A DNA stretch of 64,000 nt. It comes from Polaribacter sp. BM10. GTDB taxonomy: Bacteria; Bacteroidota; Bacteroidia; Flavobacteriales; Flavobacteriaceae. The stretch spans positions 3,147,501 to 3,211,500 of the forward strand of contig NZ_CP019704.1 of the NCBI RefSeq assembly GCF_002005425.1. Direction: 5' to 3'. A program made the translations under genes and the position numbers. Below are positions 1-10,345 of the stretch, one piece after another (position 1 is the stretch's first letter; each line of letters starts with the position of its first letter). The notes under the pieces are model-generated. The model was not told where the DNA came from, did no database searches, and worked only from the letters and a program-made list of their open reading frames with translations.

Positions 1-372
1 AACAATATTTTTTTCTATATTTTCAATTGAAATTGGATCTTCTATAATTCCTAATACACAAGCTTTTTCACATGGTGCTGGACATAATCGACCTGTAAAT
101 TCAGGGAAATTGTTTGTTGAATGCAAAATCCAAGAAGCTTTTTTCCATTCGCCTTGGTGAACCATATGGTTAAAGTCTGGAATTAAATTACCTAATGGGC
201 AACCACTATGACAGAAAGGTATACCACAATCCATACATCGAGAACCTTGTTTTGTAATTTCTTCTTCAGATAAAGGAACTGTAAATTCTTTATAATTTTT
301 TATACGATCTTTAACAGATGTATATTTTTCATCTTGTCTTTCAAATTCTTTAAATCCTGTTACTTTTCCCAT
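1..372 (-). CDS. gltD: Glutamate synthase small subunit, N-terminal 124 residues (cut by window edge)
   Basis: Partial gene: the reading frame is open to base 1, so the C-terminal FAD/NADPH part lies outside. The visible part begins [14 protein letters not shown] and carries the cysteine-rich module of this family, [14 protein letters not shown] at about residues 47-60 and CPAPCEKAC at about 97-105, which ligates [4Fe-4S] clusters. In the family the small subunit passes NADPH electrons to GltB, which makes glutamate from 2-oxoglutarate and glutamine. The start (CAT at 370-372 on the plus strand) lies 4 bases after the gltB stop, so the two are almost certainly co-transcribed and translationally linked. 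Identification is firm. Confidence 0.95.
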   Translation of the reverse strand, partial: MGKVTGFKEFERQDEKYTSVKDRIKNYKEFTVPLSEEEITKQGSRCMDCGIPFCHSGCPLGNLIPDFNHMVHQGEWKKASWILHSTNNFPEFTGRLCPAPCEKACVLGIIEDPISIENIEKNIV

Positions 373-376
373 GACA

Positions 377-3300
377 TTATGCTATTGTTAATTCTTCAAA
401 CATTGGTTCTTCTGTTTCTAAACGCTCTAATGCGTGTTTATATTCAGTAGGCATTACTTTTACAAAATTTTGTAAGCTATTATCCCAATCTGCTAATAAA
501 TCTGAACCTTTTTTACTGTTCGTATACAGAACATGTTTTTCTACAAGTGATTTTAATTCTGCGACATCATCATTAGATAGTGTTTCAAATTCTATTGTTT
601 CTGTATTACAAAGTCCGTTTATAAATTTTTTCTGCGGATCATATACGTAAGCAATACCACCGCTCATTCCTGCTGCAAAATTTCGACCTGTTTTACCAAG
701 TACAACAACTTTTCCACCGGTCATGTATTCACAACAATGATCTCCTACACCTTCTACAACTGCTGTAGCACCAGAATTTCGTACGGCAAATCTTTCACCT
801 GCAATACCATTTATGTATGCTTGACCTGCAACAGCACCAAACATACAAACGTTACCTACTATGATATTGTTTTCTGCTAAAAAGTCTGCTTTTTCTGGTT
901 TTTTAATTATTAATTTTGCTCCTGATAACCCTTTACCCAGATAATCATTTGTATTACCGTCTAATGTAAAAGTTAAACCATGAGCACCAAATGCCCCAAA
1001 ACTTTGTCCTGCTGAACCTGTAAAGTTTATATTAAGTGTATCTTCTGGTAAACCTAAATGACCGTAAATTTTTGATATTTCATTACTAACAATTGCACCT
1101 ACTGTTCTATTTGTATTTTTTATAGGATAAAACAGATTCATTTTTTCTTTTCTATAAAGTGCTCTATGAGAATCTTTAAGAATTGTAAAATCTAAAACAT
1201 TGTCTAAATTATGATCTTGTTTTTCAGTATTTTTTACAACCATACTTTTATAAGCAGAAGGTCTATGTAAAATGCTTGATAAATCTAACCCCTTAGCTTT
1301 GTAATGTTTAATAGCTTTATTTGAGTTAATTTTGTGCGTTTGTCCAACCATTTCAGCTAGCGTTCTAAAACCTAACTGAGCCATGATTCCTCTTAACTCT
1401 TCTGCGATATAATAAAAGAAGTTAATAACATGCTCTGGTGTTCCTTTAAAGTTTTTTCTTAGTTCTTTGTCTTGCGTAGCAATACCAACAGGGCAAGTGT
1501 TAAGATGACATTTACGCATCATTATACAACCAGATGCAACTAAAGGTGCTGTAGCAAACCCAAATTCTTCTGCACCTAATAATGCAGCAATGGCAACATC
1601 TCTACCAGTTTTTAATTGTCCGTCGCATTCAACAACAATTCTACTTCTTAAATCATTTAAAACTAGTGTTTGTTGTGCTTCTGCTAAACCTAGTTCCCAA
1701 GGTAAACCTGCATGTTTAAGTGATGTAAGAGGTGATGCACCGGTACCACCATCGTAACCAGAAATCAAAACTACATCTGCTTTTGCTTTTGCAACACCAG
1801 CAGCAATAGTACCTACACCTACTTCTGAAACTAATTTTACATTAATTCTTGCTTCACGATTTGCATTTTTTAAATCGAATATTAATTGTGCTAAATCTTC
1901 AATTGAATAAATATCGTGATGTGGTGGTGGAGAAATCAATCCTACAAAAGGAGTTGAATTTCTTGCTGATGCAATCCAAGGTAAAACTTTTTCACCCGGT
2001 AATTGACCACCTTCACCTGGTTTAGCACCTTGTGCCATTTTAATTTGTATTTCTTTAGCATTGGTTAAATAATGAGATGTTACCCCAAATCTACCAGATG
2101 CAACTTGTTTGATAGCAGAATTTCTACTATCACCATTAACATCTTTTTGAAAACGCTTTCTGTCTTCACCACCTTCACCAGAATTAGACTTACCACCAAT
2201 TCTATTCATGGCAATAGCTAAATTTTCATGAGCCTCTCTAGAAATTGATCCGTAGGACATTGCACCTGTTTTAAAGCGTTTTACAATTTCTGTCCAAGGT
2301 TCGACTTCTTCTAAAGGAATTGGATCTAAGTTGTCAAATTCAAACAAACCTCTAATTGTCATTAAACTTTCAGATTGCTCATTTATCGCGTTTGAATATA
2401 CATTATAACTAGCTTGATCACTTAATCTAACTGCTTGCTGAAGTTTAGAAACTGTTGTTGGATTAAATAAATGTCTCTCTCCGTTTCTTCTCCATCGATA
2501 ATCACCACCAACATTTAAACCTAAATTTTTATCAATTTGATTATCTGGATATGCTTGTTTGTAGCGTTGATCTATTTCTTTCTCGATTTCATATAAACCA
2601 ATACCTTCAATTCTAGAAGCTGTATATGGAAAATATTTTTCTACAAATTGTGAATTAAAACCTACAATTTCAAAAATTTGAGAACCTCTGTAAGAATGTA
2701 ATGTAGAGATTCCTATTTTGTTCATCACTTTTAAAATACCTTTACCAATAGCCTTGTTAAAGTTGTCTACAGCTTTTTGCTCATCCATACCGTTTATAAA
2801 ACCTTCTTTAACTTGCATTCTAATAATTTCGTTAACCATATATGGGTTCACTGCACTTGCTCCATAACCAAATAATGTTGCAAAATGATGTGGTTCTCTA
2901 GGTTCTGCAGATTCTATAATTATATCGAAATAAGATCTTTTTCTTAAACGATTTAATTGATGATTTACATAAGAACAAGCTAATAAAGCTGGTATTGGGG
3001 CAAATTCTTGATTTACACCTCTATCTGATAAAATTATAATATTACTTTTATTATCTAAAGCTTTTTCTACTTGCTTAACAATATTATCTAAAGCGTCTTC
3101 TAAACCATTTAAACCCTGAGCTTTTGAATATAAAATTTGAATTGTTTCAGCTTTAAAACTTTCAATTTCTATGGATCTAATTTTTTCTAAATCGGCATTA
3201 GAAATAACAGGATTCTGAATTCTTAATTTTCTACATTGTCTTTCTGTGATGCTAAAAATATTTCTATCTTTTCCTAAATTTAGACTAATATCTGTTACAA

Positions 3301-4888
3301 TGTTTTCTCTAATTCCGTCTAAAGGCGGATTTGTAACTTGTGCAAATAATTGCTTAAAATAATTTGATATTAATTGAGGTCTGTCTGATAAAACAGCTAA
3401 AGGAGTATCTATTCCCATAGAACCTAAAGCTTCTTTACCAACAATTGCCATTGGTGTAATTACTTCTTGAATATCTTCGAAAGTGTAATTAAATAAACGT
3501 TGACGTGTTTTTATATCAATTGTTTCAATTGGGCAAGTTTCGTTTGTGTAAGGAACATCCTTTAAATGTAAACGAGTTTTATCTAACCATTCTTGGTACG
3601 GTCTTTCAGAAACGATTTTACTTTTTATTTCTTTATCTTGAATGATTCTTCCCTCGTTCATGTCTACTAAAAACATTTTACCAGGTTCTAATCTACCGTG
3701 TTCTTTTATATCTTCTGGTGCAACATCTACAACACCAATTTCTGATGACATTATTAATTTACCGCTCTTAGTAACTGTATATCTAGATGGTCTTAAACCA
3801 TTTCTGTCTAATAAAGCACCTATATAATCACCGTCTGTAAATGGTACAGAAGCTGGTCCATCCCAAGGTTCCATTATACAACCATTATATTCGTAAAAAG
3901 CTTTTCGCTCTTTAGACATTGTAGCATGTTTCTCCCAAGCTTCTGGTATCATCATCATCATAATTTCTGGTAATGATCTACCTGTATGCGTTAATAATTC
4001 TACCACCATATCCATAGATGCAGAATCTGATTTACCTGGTAAAATTATTGGAAAAAGTTTGTCTATTTGCGGCCCGAAAACATCACTTTTCATGATTTCT
4101 TCACGTACACGCATTCTACTTACATTTCCTCTTAAAGTATTTATCTCTCCGTTTTGACACATGTGTCTAAATGGCTGAGCAAGTTCCCAAGTTGGCATTG
4201 TGTTTGTAGAAAAACGTTGGTGTACTAAGGCTAATCTAGTAACTAAATCTATTTCTTGTAAGTCTCTATAATAAGGCCCAATATCTTCGGGCATAATTAT
4301 ACCTTTATATATTATAGTTGTTATAGATAGACTAGGTACATAAAAATAATTACTTTCAGAAATTTTAGATTTTCGAATTGTATGTTCTGCAATTTTTCTT
4401 GCAGCGTATAATTTCGCTTTAAATGTAGCTTCGTCAACATCTTCTGTTTTACCAATAAAAAGTTGTTCTATGTTTGGTTCAGATGCCAATGCAATTTCAC
4501 CTAATTGAGATGAATCTACAGGAACTTCTCGCCAACCTAAAACAGAAAGACCTTGATTAAAAATTTCGGTTTCAAAAGTTTTTTTACAATAATTATATTG
4601 ATTTGATACTTTTGGAAGAAATACCATACCAACAGCATATTCTCTTTGGTTAGGTAACGGAAAATTACAAACTCTGTTAAAGTAATCGTGCGGAATATCT
4701 ATCAATAAACCTGCTCCGTCACCTGTTTTTCCATCGGAACTAACACCACCTCTATGTTCTAGTTTTACTAGGATTTCTAGTGCGTCGTGAATGATTTGAT
4801 TTGTTCTTTGACCATTTAAATTACAGATAAAACCAGCACCGCAATTTTCATGTTCAAACTCTGGTAAGTATAACCCTTGTTTCTCCAT
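377..4888 (-). CDS. gltB: Glutamate synthase large subunit
   Basis: Full-length (1503 aa) ferredoxin/NADPH-GOGAT large subunit. The N-terminus ENCGAGF places the likely catalytic cysteine of the class II amidotransferase at residue 16, implying removal of a 15-residue propeptide as in the family. A central domain, the FMN-binding synthase domain and a C-terminal GXGXG beta-helix follow. The [3Fe-4S] motif [13 protein letters not shown] is at about residues 1118-1132. With GltD it forms the second half of the GS-GOGAT ammonium-assimilation route. The two ammonium transporters and PII gene on the same strand fit that role. I found no TAnnTTTG box in the 215 bases upstream. Confidence 0.97.
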   Translation of the reverse strand: MEKQGLYLPEFEHENCGAGFICNLNGQRTNQIIHDALEILVKLEHRGGVSSDGKTGDGAGLLIDIPHDYFNRVCNFPLPNQREYAVGMVFLPKVSNQYNYCKKTFETEIFNQGLSVLGWREVPVDSSQLGEIALASEPNIEQLFIGKTEDVDEATFKAKLYAARKIAEHTIRKSKISESNYFYVPSLSITTIIYKGIIMPEDIGPYYRDLQEIDLVTRLALVHQRFSTNTMPTWELAQPFRHMCQNGEINTLRGNVSRMRVREEIMKSDVFGPQIDKLFPIILPGKSDSASMDMVVELLTHTGRSLPEIMMMMIPEAWEKHATMSKERKAFYEYNGCIMEPWDGPASVPFTDGDYIGALLDRNGLRPSRYTVTKSGKLIMSSEIGVVDVAPEDIKEHGRLEPGKMFLVDMNEGRIIQDKEIKSKIVSERPYQEWLDKTRLHLKDVPYTNETCPIETIDIKTRQRLFNYTFEDIQEVITPMAIVGKEALGSMGIDTPLAVLSDRPQLISNYFKQLFAQVTNPPLDGIRENIVTDISLNLGKDRNIFSITERQCRKLRIQNPVISNADLEKIRSIEIESFKAETIQILYSKAQGLNGLEDALDNIVKQVEKALDNKSNIIILSDRGVNQEFAPIPALLACSYVNHQLNRLRKRSYFDIIIESAEPREPHHFATLFGYGASAVNPYMVNEIIRMQVKEGFINGMDEQKAVDNFNKAIGKGILKVMNKIGISTLHSYRGSQIFEIVGFNSQFVEKYFPYTASRIEGIGLYEIEKEIDQRYKQAYPDNQIDKNLGLNVGGDYRWRRNGERHLFNPTTVSKLQQAVRLSDQASYNVYSNAINEQSESLMTIRGLFEFDNLDPIPLEEVEPWTEIVKRFKTGAMSYGSISREAHENLAIAMNRIGGKSNSGEGGEDRKRFQKDVNGDSRNSAIKQVASGRFGVTSHYLTNAKEIQIKMAQGAKPGEGGQLPGEKVLPWIASARNSTPFVGLISPPPHHDIYSIEDLAQLIFDLKNANREARINVKLVSEVGVGTIAAGVAKAKADVVLISGYDGGTGASPLTSLKHAGLPWELGLAEAQQTLVLNDLRSRIVVECDGQLKTGRDVAIAALLGAEEFGFATAPLVASGCIMMRKCHLNTCPVGIATQDKELRKNFKGTPEHVINFFYYIAEELRGIMAQLGFRTLAEMVGQTHKINSNKAIKHYKAKGLDLSSILHRPSAYKSMVVKNTEKQDHNLDNVLDFTILKDSHRALYRKEKMNLFYPIKNTNRTVGAIVSNEISKIYGHLGLPEDTLNINFTGSAGQSFGAFGAHGLTFTLDGNTNDYLGKGLSGAKLIIKKPEKADFLAENNIIVGNVCMFGAVAGQAYINGIAGERFAVRNSGATAVVEGVGDHCCEYMTGGKVVVLGKTGRNFAAGMSGGIAYVYDPQKKFINGLCNTETIEFETLSNDDVAELKSLVEKHVLYTNSKKGSDLLADWDNSLQNFVKVMPTEYKHALERLETEEPMFEELTIA

Positions 4889-5040
4889 ATCGTATTCAAT
4901 TATATTGGCTAATTTATATTTTTTATTAAGAAAAAATTAACTTTTTAGCGGTTTTAATATAATTTTTGTGATGAAAACAAAAAAACGATACAAATAATTT
5001 AATAATAATAATTAAAGCTTTTTATATTGTGAAATCGTTA

Positions 5041-5079
5041 AAAAACGAAAAAACCTGCAATTTTTTTAAAATTGCAGGT
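5041..5079 (-). terminator. Rho-independent terminator after the PII-amt pair
   Basis: A perfect 12-bp inverted repeat, ACCTGCAATTTT (5053-5064) and AAAATTGCAGGT (5068-5079), has a 3-base loop. Read on the minus strand it is followed by a T-rich run (complement of 5041-5052). It lies 25 bases past the stop of the ammonium transporter gene. Confidence 0.85.
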
Positions 5080-5103
5080 AAAAAATTGTGTATTTTTTAA
5101 AGG

Positions 5104-6342
5104 TTAATGTTCGTTTAATCTAAAATCTGGATATGCATCCATACCGTGTTCATGAGCATCTAAACCTTCTAATTCTTCTTTTTCATCAACTCTTATTCCT
5201 ATTGTTTTCTTTAAAGTGAAAATAATTATAAAAGAAGTTAATAAGCAAAAAACAGCATAAGATCCTATTCCTATTAATTGACTAACAAATTGAGATCCGC
5301 TAGCTAAATCTCCAAAGATTCCAACAGCAAGAGTTCCCCAAATTCCGCAAATTAAATGAACAGCTATTGCACCAACTGGATCATCTAATTTTAATTTGTC
5401 TATTAAACTAACAGCAAATACAATAAATACACCTGCTATTGCACCAATATAAATTGCATCCATAGGAGACATTACATCTGCACCAGCAGTAATTGCAACT
5501 AAACCTCCTAAAATTCCGTTAAGAAACATCGTTAAATCTAAATTTTTAAAAAGAATTGTAGAAGTAATTGCAGAAATAACACCACCAGCTGCTGCAGCTA
5601 AACATGTAGTTACAAGTGTTAAAGAAGTTAAACCTGGATCTGCAGATAAAACCGAGCCACCATTAAAACCAAACCAACCTAACCAAAGTATTAAAACACC
5701 TGCTGTAGCAATAGGAATGTTATGACCTGGTATTGCTTGAATTTTACCATTTTTGAATTTTCCTATTCTGGCTCCTAAAAGACAAACTGCAACAAGAGCT
5801 GCCCAACCACCAACAGAGTGAACTAAAGTAGAACCTGCAAAATCATAAAAAGGAGTGTCTAGTTGGTCTAAAAAACCACCTCCCCATTTCCAAGAACCTG
5901 CAATTGGGTAAACAAAGCCAACATACAGTATTGTAAATATCATAAAAGGTAAAATTTTCATTCTTTCTGCTACAGCACCAGAAACTATTGTAGCTGCAGT
6001 TGCTGCGAACATTCCTTGAAACAAAAAGTCTGTCCAATATGTATAACCTTCGTTATATGTTAAATCTAAAACACCATCTTTTAGAGGTGCAGAAATACCA
6101 AATATAAAATCGCCTAAATATCCAGATGAATTTGCAGCCCAAGTTGGGTACATTAAATTAAAGCCTAATAAAGCATACAGTAGTAAACCTACTGTAATGA
6201 TAAATATATTTTTAAATAAGATGTTTATAGTATTCTTTTGTCTTGTTAATCCAATTTCTAGAAATGCAAAACCTAAGTGCATAAAGAAAACTAGTGCTGT
6301 ACAGATCATCATCCATACATTATTTATTGTTAATAATTCCAT
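5104..6342 (-). CDS. amt: Ammonium transporter (Amt family), PII-linked
   Basis: A 412-aa hydrophobic protein with about eleven membrane segments, typical of Amt/AmtB. Conserved features are the first pore histidine in DFAGSTLVHSVGGWAALV (around residues 167-184) and the second in AVHLICGIWG (around 325-335). It conducts ammonium/ammonia across the inner membrane. It lies 20 bases downstream of the PII gene, the widespread glnK-amtB pairing in which PII plugs the channel when nitrogen is plentiful. The C-terminus is cytoplasmic and acidic (EELEGLDAHEHGMDAYPDF), the usual PII contact region. Confident at family level; a second, different Amt is encoded upstream. Confidence 0.95.
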   Translation of the reverse strand: MELLTINNVWMMICTALVFFMHLGFAFLEIGLTRQKNTINILFKNIFIITVGLLLYALLGFNLMYPTWAANSSGYLGDFIFGISAPLKDGVLDLTYNEGYTYWTDFLFQGMFAATAATIVSGAVAERMKILPFMIFTILYVGFVYPIAGSWKWGGGFLDQLDTPFYDFAGSTLVHSVGGWAALVAVCLLGARIGKFKNGKIQAIPGHNIPIATAGVLILWLGWFGFNGGSVLSADPGLTSLTLVTTCLAAAAGGVISAITSTILFKNLDLTMFLNGILGGLVAITAGADVMSPMDAIYIGAIAGVFIVFAVSLIDKLKLDDPVGAIAVHLICGIWGTLAVGIFGDLASGSQFVSQLIGIGSYAVFCLLTSFIIIFTLKKTIGIRVDEKEELEGLDAHEHGMDAYPDFRLNEH

Positions 6343-6362
6343 GATATAAAAAATGTTCTGTT

Positions 6363-6701
6363 TTAGTTTAGTGTTTTTCCTCCTTTTTCTCCTGTTCTTA
6401 TTCTGTAGGCTTCATTTATGTCGCTAACAAAAACTTTTCCATCACCAATATCACCTGTAGATGCAGCTTTAATTATAGTTTTAATTGTTATTTCTTCAAA
6501 TTCATTATTAACTACTATAGATAAATATCTTCTTTGAATATCGCTTGTGCTATAACTTACGCCTCTGTAAACATGCCCTTCTTTTTCGTTACCTAAGCCG
6601 GTAACATCCCAATAAGAGAAAAAATTAACACCAACATCATGCAATGCTTCTTTTACTGCGCTAAATTTAGATTTTCTAATGATTGCTTCTATTTTTTTCA
6701 T
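6363..6701 (-). CDS. glnK: Nitrogen regulatory protein PII
   Basis: A 112-aa PII protein. The B-loop signature TGDIGDGKVFV is intact at about residues 83-93. The T-loop stretch GHVYRGVSYSTSD keeps a tyrosine where uridylylated PII proteins carry Tyr51. PII proteins sense ATP/ADP and 2-oxoglutarate, and a PII next to an amt gene normally gates that transporter. The order here is PII then amt, 20 bases apart. The C-terminus (RTGEKGGKTLN) is ordinary. GlnK versus GlnB is decided only by the neighbourhood. Confidence 0.94.
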   Translation of the reverse strand: MKKIEAIIRKSKFSAVKEALHDVGVNFFSYWDVTGLGNEKEGHVYRGVSYSTSDIQRRYLSIVVNNEFEEITIKTIIKAASTGDIGDGKVFVSDINEAYRIRTGEKGGKTLN

Positions 6702-6745
6702 TTTAAATATTTAGTTAATTGTTCTTAAAAATGTTTTTTCGTAGA

Positions 6746-6777
6746 AAAATCACACAGCCCTAAAGTTGTGTGATTTT
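6746..6777 (-). terminator. Terminator between the porin-amt operon and the PII-amt pair
   Basis: An 11-bp perfect stem, AAAATCACACA (6746-6756) and TGTGTGATTTT (6767-6777), with a 10-base loop. On the minus strand a short T run follows. It separates the upstream transporter gene (ending at 6814) from the PII gene (starting at 6701), suggesting two transcription units. Confidence 0.75.
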
Positions 6778-6813
6778 ATATATAATTGATTTAAAATTTT
6801 ATGTAGATAACTG

Positions 6814-8106
6814 CTATTTATCTTCGTCAAAATCTCTAACTCTTTTACCTGGGTAAGCAATAGAACCATGTTCTGAAATATCTAAACCTTCAATTTCTAC
6901 TTCTTTAGATACTCTTAATCCCATTGTAGCTTTTAATATTGCTAAAACAATAAAAGATAAGACAGTTGCCCAAGCTGCATAAGCTAAAACTCCGATAGCT
7001 TGTACTCCTAATTGCGAAGCACCACCACCATTAAATAATCCAATTGCAGTATCGCCGTCTACACCCCAAAGACCTATAACTAAAGTTCCCCAGGCACCAG
7101 CTACACCGTGCACAGAAGCTGCACCAATTGCATCATCAATTTTTAATTTCTTTTCTATAAATTCAATTGAAAATACTACAATGATTCCTCCAATAAGTCC
7201 TGCTAATACAGCACCACCTGCACTCATGTTTCCACATCCGGCAGTAATACTAACTAAACCAGCTAAAGAACCATTAAGTGTTTGGGCTAAATTCGGCTTT
7301 CCGTACCAAATCCAAGTTGTAATTAAAGCACCAAGACCACCTGCTGCTGCAGATAAATTTGTGATTAATACAACGTTAGAAGCACCAACTGCATCTGCGC
7401 CACCCCAAGCTAATTGAGATCCACCGTTAAAACCAAACCAACCAAACCAAAGGATAAATACACCTAAAGTTGCTAAAACTTGATTGTGACCAGGAATAGG
7501 TAAAACCTTTCCGTTAACATATTTTCCTATTCTAGGACCTACCATAAATGCGGCTACTAATGCAGCCCAACCACCTACAGAGTGCACAATTGATGAACCA
7601 GCAAAGTCTATAAAGCCCATTTCCGTTAACCAACCGCTACCTTGCCATTGCCATCCACCAGATATAGGATAGATAACTGCTGTCATTACAAGAGAGAAAA
7701 TGATATATGTAGAATATTTTGTTCTACCTGCTATTGCACCAGAAACGATTGTAGCTGTAGTTGCAGCAAACATTGTTTGAAAGAATAAATCTGCTCCTTC
7801 ACCTTGAAATAAGCCACTCCAGAAAAACCATCCGTTAGATGTATCTCCGTACATTAAAGAGTAACCTACTAACCAGAAAGTTAAAGAACCCACACAAATG
7901 TCTAATAGATTTTTCATTGCGATATTTACCGCATTTTTAGATCTTGTCATTCCAGATTCTACTAATGTAAAACCAGCTTGCATTAAGAATACTAAAATAC
8001 CAGCAATTAGCATCCAAAGCATTCCCATATCTCCATTAATCTGTTCAACAGCTTGCGCCACTTCTGACGCTGGAGTATCTTGTAATAATGTTAAAAATAA
8101 ACTCAT
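6814..8106 (-). CDS. amt: Second ammonium transporter (Amt family)
   Basis: A 430-aa Amt-family membrane protein, clearly a different paralogue from the PII-linked transporter. Its N-terminus is longer and polar (SLFLTLLQDTPASEVAQAVEQ) before the first membrane helix, and the loops differ. The paired pore histidines are present in DFAGSSIVHSVGGWAAL and ASVHGVAGAWG. It starts 28 bases after an outer-membrane barrel gene and shares its promoter, so the pair could form an outer-plus-inner membrane route for ammonium. That coupling is inference; the transporter call is secure. Confidence 0.95.
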   Translation of the reverse strand: MSLFLTLLQDTPASEVAQAVEQINGDMGMLWMLIAGILVFLMQAGFTLVESGMTRSKNAVNIAMKNLLDICVGSLTFWLVGYSLMYGDTSNGWFFWSGLFQGEGADLFFQTMFAATTATIVSGAIAGRTKYSTYIIFSLVMTAVIYPISGGWQWQGSGWLTEMGFIDFAGSSIVHSVGGWAALVAAFMVGPRIGKYVNGKVLPIPGHNQVLATLGVFILWFGWFGFNGGSQLAWGGADAVGASNVVLITNLSAAAGGLGALITTWIWYGKPNLAQTLNGSLAGLVSITAGCGNMSAGGAVLAGLIGGIIVVFSIEFIEKKLKIDDAIGAASVHGVAGAWGTLVIGLWGVDGDTAIGLFNGGGASQLGVQAIGVLAYAAWATVLSFIVLAILKATMGLRVSKEVEIEGLDISEHGSIAYPGKRVRDFDEDK

Positions 8107-8134
8107 TTTTATATAATTTTTGGTTAATTAATTA

Positions 8135-9130
8135 TTAGAAAGAGTAAACTGCTGCTAGTGTAGCTCCTGTTACACTTTTTCCAAATGGAACAACACCATC
8201 ATCTGAAGTGTCATATCTTACTTCTGGAATTATTGTTAAGCTACCCGTTAAAGAATAGTTACCAGATAAAGTAAAAGCAGATACGCTACTGTCTACATCT
8301 GCTGTAGTAGTTGTAAAAAATTCTGGTCTAAACCCTAAAGAGAACTTATCTGAAAAAGTGTTTTGTAAGTAAAAAGCAACACCTTTATAGCTATAATCTG
8401 CATCATCAGAATTTGAGTATGCTGCATTTATTCCTAAGAAGAAAGATTCTGAAACATCAAACCCACCTGTATAGTCTAAGTATAAAACATCTGTAGTTCC
8501 AAAACCATCAGCACCATAAGCTAAGTTAAAATACTGTCCTTTATATCCTGTTTGAAAACCTAATTGATAATCGTTACCAATGTTTGCACCAGAAGTAATA
8601 CCATGAGGATTTGTTACAGCAAACATAAAAGATAAGTCTTCTGATGCTGCATAGTCTAATTTAAAACCAGTATGAGAAAAAGGACCTGCGTTAAATAAAT
8701 AAGATACAGAATAGTTAAAGTTTCCTGCTGGAGAAATAACTTCATAACCATAGAAAGTATTAAACTGACCTAAAGTTAAAGTTACTTTATCTGAAGCATT
8801 GTAATATGCATATAGTTGGTTGATTGCACCTTCATAAGCATTTGCCGCTTTTGCTCTTGGCCCGTAAGCTAAATCTGCAACAACCCCAGCTTTTCCTTTT
8901 TCATATGAAAAAATTGTATTTACCATACCTAATCCAAAACCATTTGCAGAAGCTGCAGGATCGTCACTTGAATATAAAATACCTAAAGAGCCAGGAGAAT
9001 TGCTTTTAAGATTACTTGTATGATATACGTCTACAGTTCCACTTAATGTAAATGTTCCTTTGTCTTTGTTTTCTTGTGCTGTTACTACTAAACTAGAAAT
9101 GAATAGTAATGATAGAATAATTTTTTTCAT
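8135..9130 (-). CDS. Outer-membrane beta-barrel protein (porin-like), first gene of an amt operon
   Basis: A 331-aa protein with a clear Sec signal peptide (MKKIILSLLFISSLVVTAQ) followed by alternating-residue beta strands rich in Tyr, Gly, Asn and Ser and a C-terminal aromatic residue (AAVYSF), the hallmark of BAM-inserted outer-membrane barrels. It resembles the flavobacterial outer-membrane beta-barrel proteins often annotated near amt genes. No catalytic motif is seen. It is co-transcribed with the second amt gene, so a role in letting small nitrogen compounds across the outer membrane is plausible but unproven. Confidence 0.8.
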   Translation of the reverse strand: MKKIILSLLFISSLVVTAQENKDKGTFTLSGTVDVYHTSNLKSNSPGSLGILYSSDDPAASANGFGLGMVNTIFSYEKGKAGVVADLAYGPRAKAANAYEGAINQLYAYYNASDKVTLTLGQFNTFYGYEVISPAGNFNYSVSYLFNAGPFSHTGFKLDYAASEDLSFMFAVTNPHGITSGANIGNDYQLGFQTGYKGQYFNLAYGADGFGTTDVLYLDYTGGFDVSESFFLGINAAYSNSDDADYSYKGVAFYLQNTFSDKFSLGFRPEFFTTTTADVDSSVSAFTLSGNYSLTGSLTIIPEVRYDTSDDGVVPFGKSVTGATLAAVYSF

Positions 9131-9177
9131 AATGAGTGTTCTTTAGTTGTGTTAATTTTTTGTTAATGAACTCGGGT

Positions 9178-9207
9178 CAAATGTATATATTAAATTTAAA
9201 TTAACAA
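9178..9207 (-). promoter_or_regulatory. Bacteroidetes-type promoter for the porin-amt operon
   Basis: On the minus strand TTG (9205-9207) is followed by 19 bases and TACATTTG (9178-9185), matching TTG-N(17-23)-TAnnTTTG. It lies 48 bases upstream of the porin-like start codon, leaving a leader of roughly 40 bases. Confidence 0.65.
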
Positions 9208-9366
9208 GGGGTGTTTATTTTAAAAACTATGTATCTTGAACATGTACCCTCAAAAAAAAGGGGGTTATATTGAGATAACTATATTTTTTTGATTTTGAAA
9301 GGTGTTAAATGTTAGGTTCGTAAAAAAGTGAACTATAATTTTGAGATATTCATAAAAATGCATGTT

Positions 9367-9398
9367 TTGTAAAAAAAAATGTAATTTATGTACTTTTG
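9367..9398 (+). promoter_or_regulatory. Promoter abutting the truA-like start codon
   Basis: TTG (9367-9369), 21 bases, then TACTTTTG (9391-9398). The ATG at 9404 follows only 5 bases after the box, so transcription would begin at or next to the start codon and leave almost no leader. Confidence 0.6.
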
Positions 9399-9403
9399 CA
9401 CCT

Positions 9404-10186
9404 ATGAAATATTCATTTTCTTACCTAATTTGTTTAGAATTCTTAGGGTTTAGGTTTTCTGGTTGGCAAAAGCAAAAAAATGCAAAAACTTTGCATGATA
9501 TGGTCGATAAATCTTTGTCTTTTGTTTTTGAAGACTTTGATTTTAAGACAATTGGGGTAGGAAGAACAGATGCTAAAGTTTCTGCTAATACCTATTATTT
9601 ACAGCTTTTTAGAAATTCTGAAATTGATGAATTAACCTTTTTAAAATCTTTAAATTCTAATTTTTCGCCAGATTTTAGAGCTATTTCTGTAAAAAAAGTG
9701 CCAACAAGCTTTAATATTATCAATGCTCCTAAGATTAAAGAGTATCATTATTATTTTTCTTTTGGCGATAAAAACCATCCTTTTGCGGCTCCTTTTATGA
9801 TTAATGTTGATTTTAATCTGGATATTGATTCGATGAAAAAAGCAGCTAAATTGTTTGAAGGTGAGCATTATTTTCATAAATATTGTACAAAACCAAGTGA
9901 GCATACAGTGTTTAAACGAGTTATAGATGGTTGTGAAATAGTTGAAAATGATATTTTGACTGCAAGTTTTTTTCCGGAAGTTTCTTATGTATTAAAAGTT
10001 AGAGGTAAAGGTTTTTTAAGATATCAAATTAGGTTGATGATGGCTACTTTGTTTGAGGTAGGTAAAGGAAATTTAGGTTTAAATTTTATTGAAAACTCTT
10101 TAAAAGAAGATAACGATAGAATGTTTATGAGAAATATTGCGCCTTCTTCTGGTTTGCAATTAAATGCTTTAGATTTAGAACTTTAA
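9404..10186 (+). CDS. truA: TruA-family tRNA pseudouridine synthase, divergent
   Basis: A 260-aa TruA-like protein. I start it at the ATG at 9404 (MKYSFSYLICLEFLGF) because family homology begins there and the promoter box lies just upstream; a longer frame opens at 9362. The N-terminal strand FLGFRFSGWQKQKN and the catalytic-Asp motif GRTDA are present. The motif continues KVSA where canonical TruA has GVHA. C-terminal motifs such as VRGKGFLRYQIRLMM are kept. TruA modifies U38-40 of tRNA anticodon arms. It may be a lineage-specific paralogue rather than the main truA; family membership is firm, substrate less so. Confidence 0.85.
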   Translation: MKYSFSYLICLEFLGFRFSGWQKQKNAKTLHDMVDKSLSFVFEDFDFKTIGVGRTDAKVSANTYYLQLFRNSEIDELTFLKSLNSNFSPDFRAISVKKVPTSFNIINAPKIKEYHYYFSFGDKNHPFAAPFMINVDFNLDIDSMKKAAKLFEGEHYFHKYCTKPSEHTVFKRVIDGCEIVENDILTASFFPEVSYVLKVRGKGFLRYQIRLMMATLFEVGKGNLGLNFIENSLKEDNDRMFMRNIAPSSGLQLNALDLEL

Positions 10187-10200
10187 TTTGCAAAAAGGTG

Positions 10201-10272
10201 CAATAGCGATAGAAGCGGCATCCTTTTTTTGAAGAATGAAAAAAAAGATATAGTGGATAGCGCGTTTTTTTG
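10201..10272 (+). ncRNA. Candidate structured RNA element downstream of truA (flavo-1-like?)
   Basis: The stretch contains GCGATAGAAGCGGCATCC, a T run, an A run and GATATAGTGGATAGCGCG. Outer GCG (10206-10208) can pair with CGC (10261-10263), and CTTTTTTT (10223-10230) with AAAAAAAG (10240-10247). Between them sit purine-rich strands, each containing GATAG. From memory, near-identical text recurs in many flavobacterial intergenic regions. It may be the Rfam flavo-1 motif, which I could not check. It ends in a T run, so it could also aid termination of truA. Confidence 0.4.
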
Positions 10273-10292
10273 TTTTAAAAAATTGCCATAAA

Positions 10293-10323
10293 AAAAATCC
10301 ACCTTTAAAAAAGATGGATTTTT
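10293..10323. terminator. Bidirectional terminator between convergent truA and acyl-CoA dehydrogenase genes
   Basis: AAAATCCA (10294-10301) pairs with TGGATTTT (10315-10322), with A-rich sequence on the left and T-rich on the right. It can therefore act in both directions, best for the minus-strand gene ending at 10346. Confidence 0.7.
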
Positions 10324-10345
10324 AAATACTTATATAATAAGGTGA

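Noticed and set aside
3642..3827. Small plus-strand reading frame inside gltB
   Set aside because: It is a shadow of the gltB coding strand with no family resemblance. The same holds for other short opposite-strand frames within the long genes.
9240..9275. CCCTC...GGGGG around 9250 as a terminator or operator
   Set aside because: The stem is only about 4-5 bp with an A-rich loop, lies upstream of both flanking genes and has no T run in the right place.
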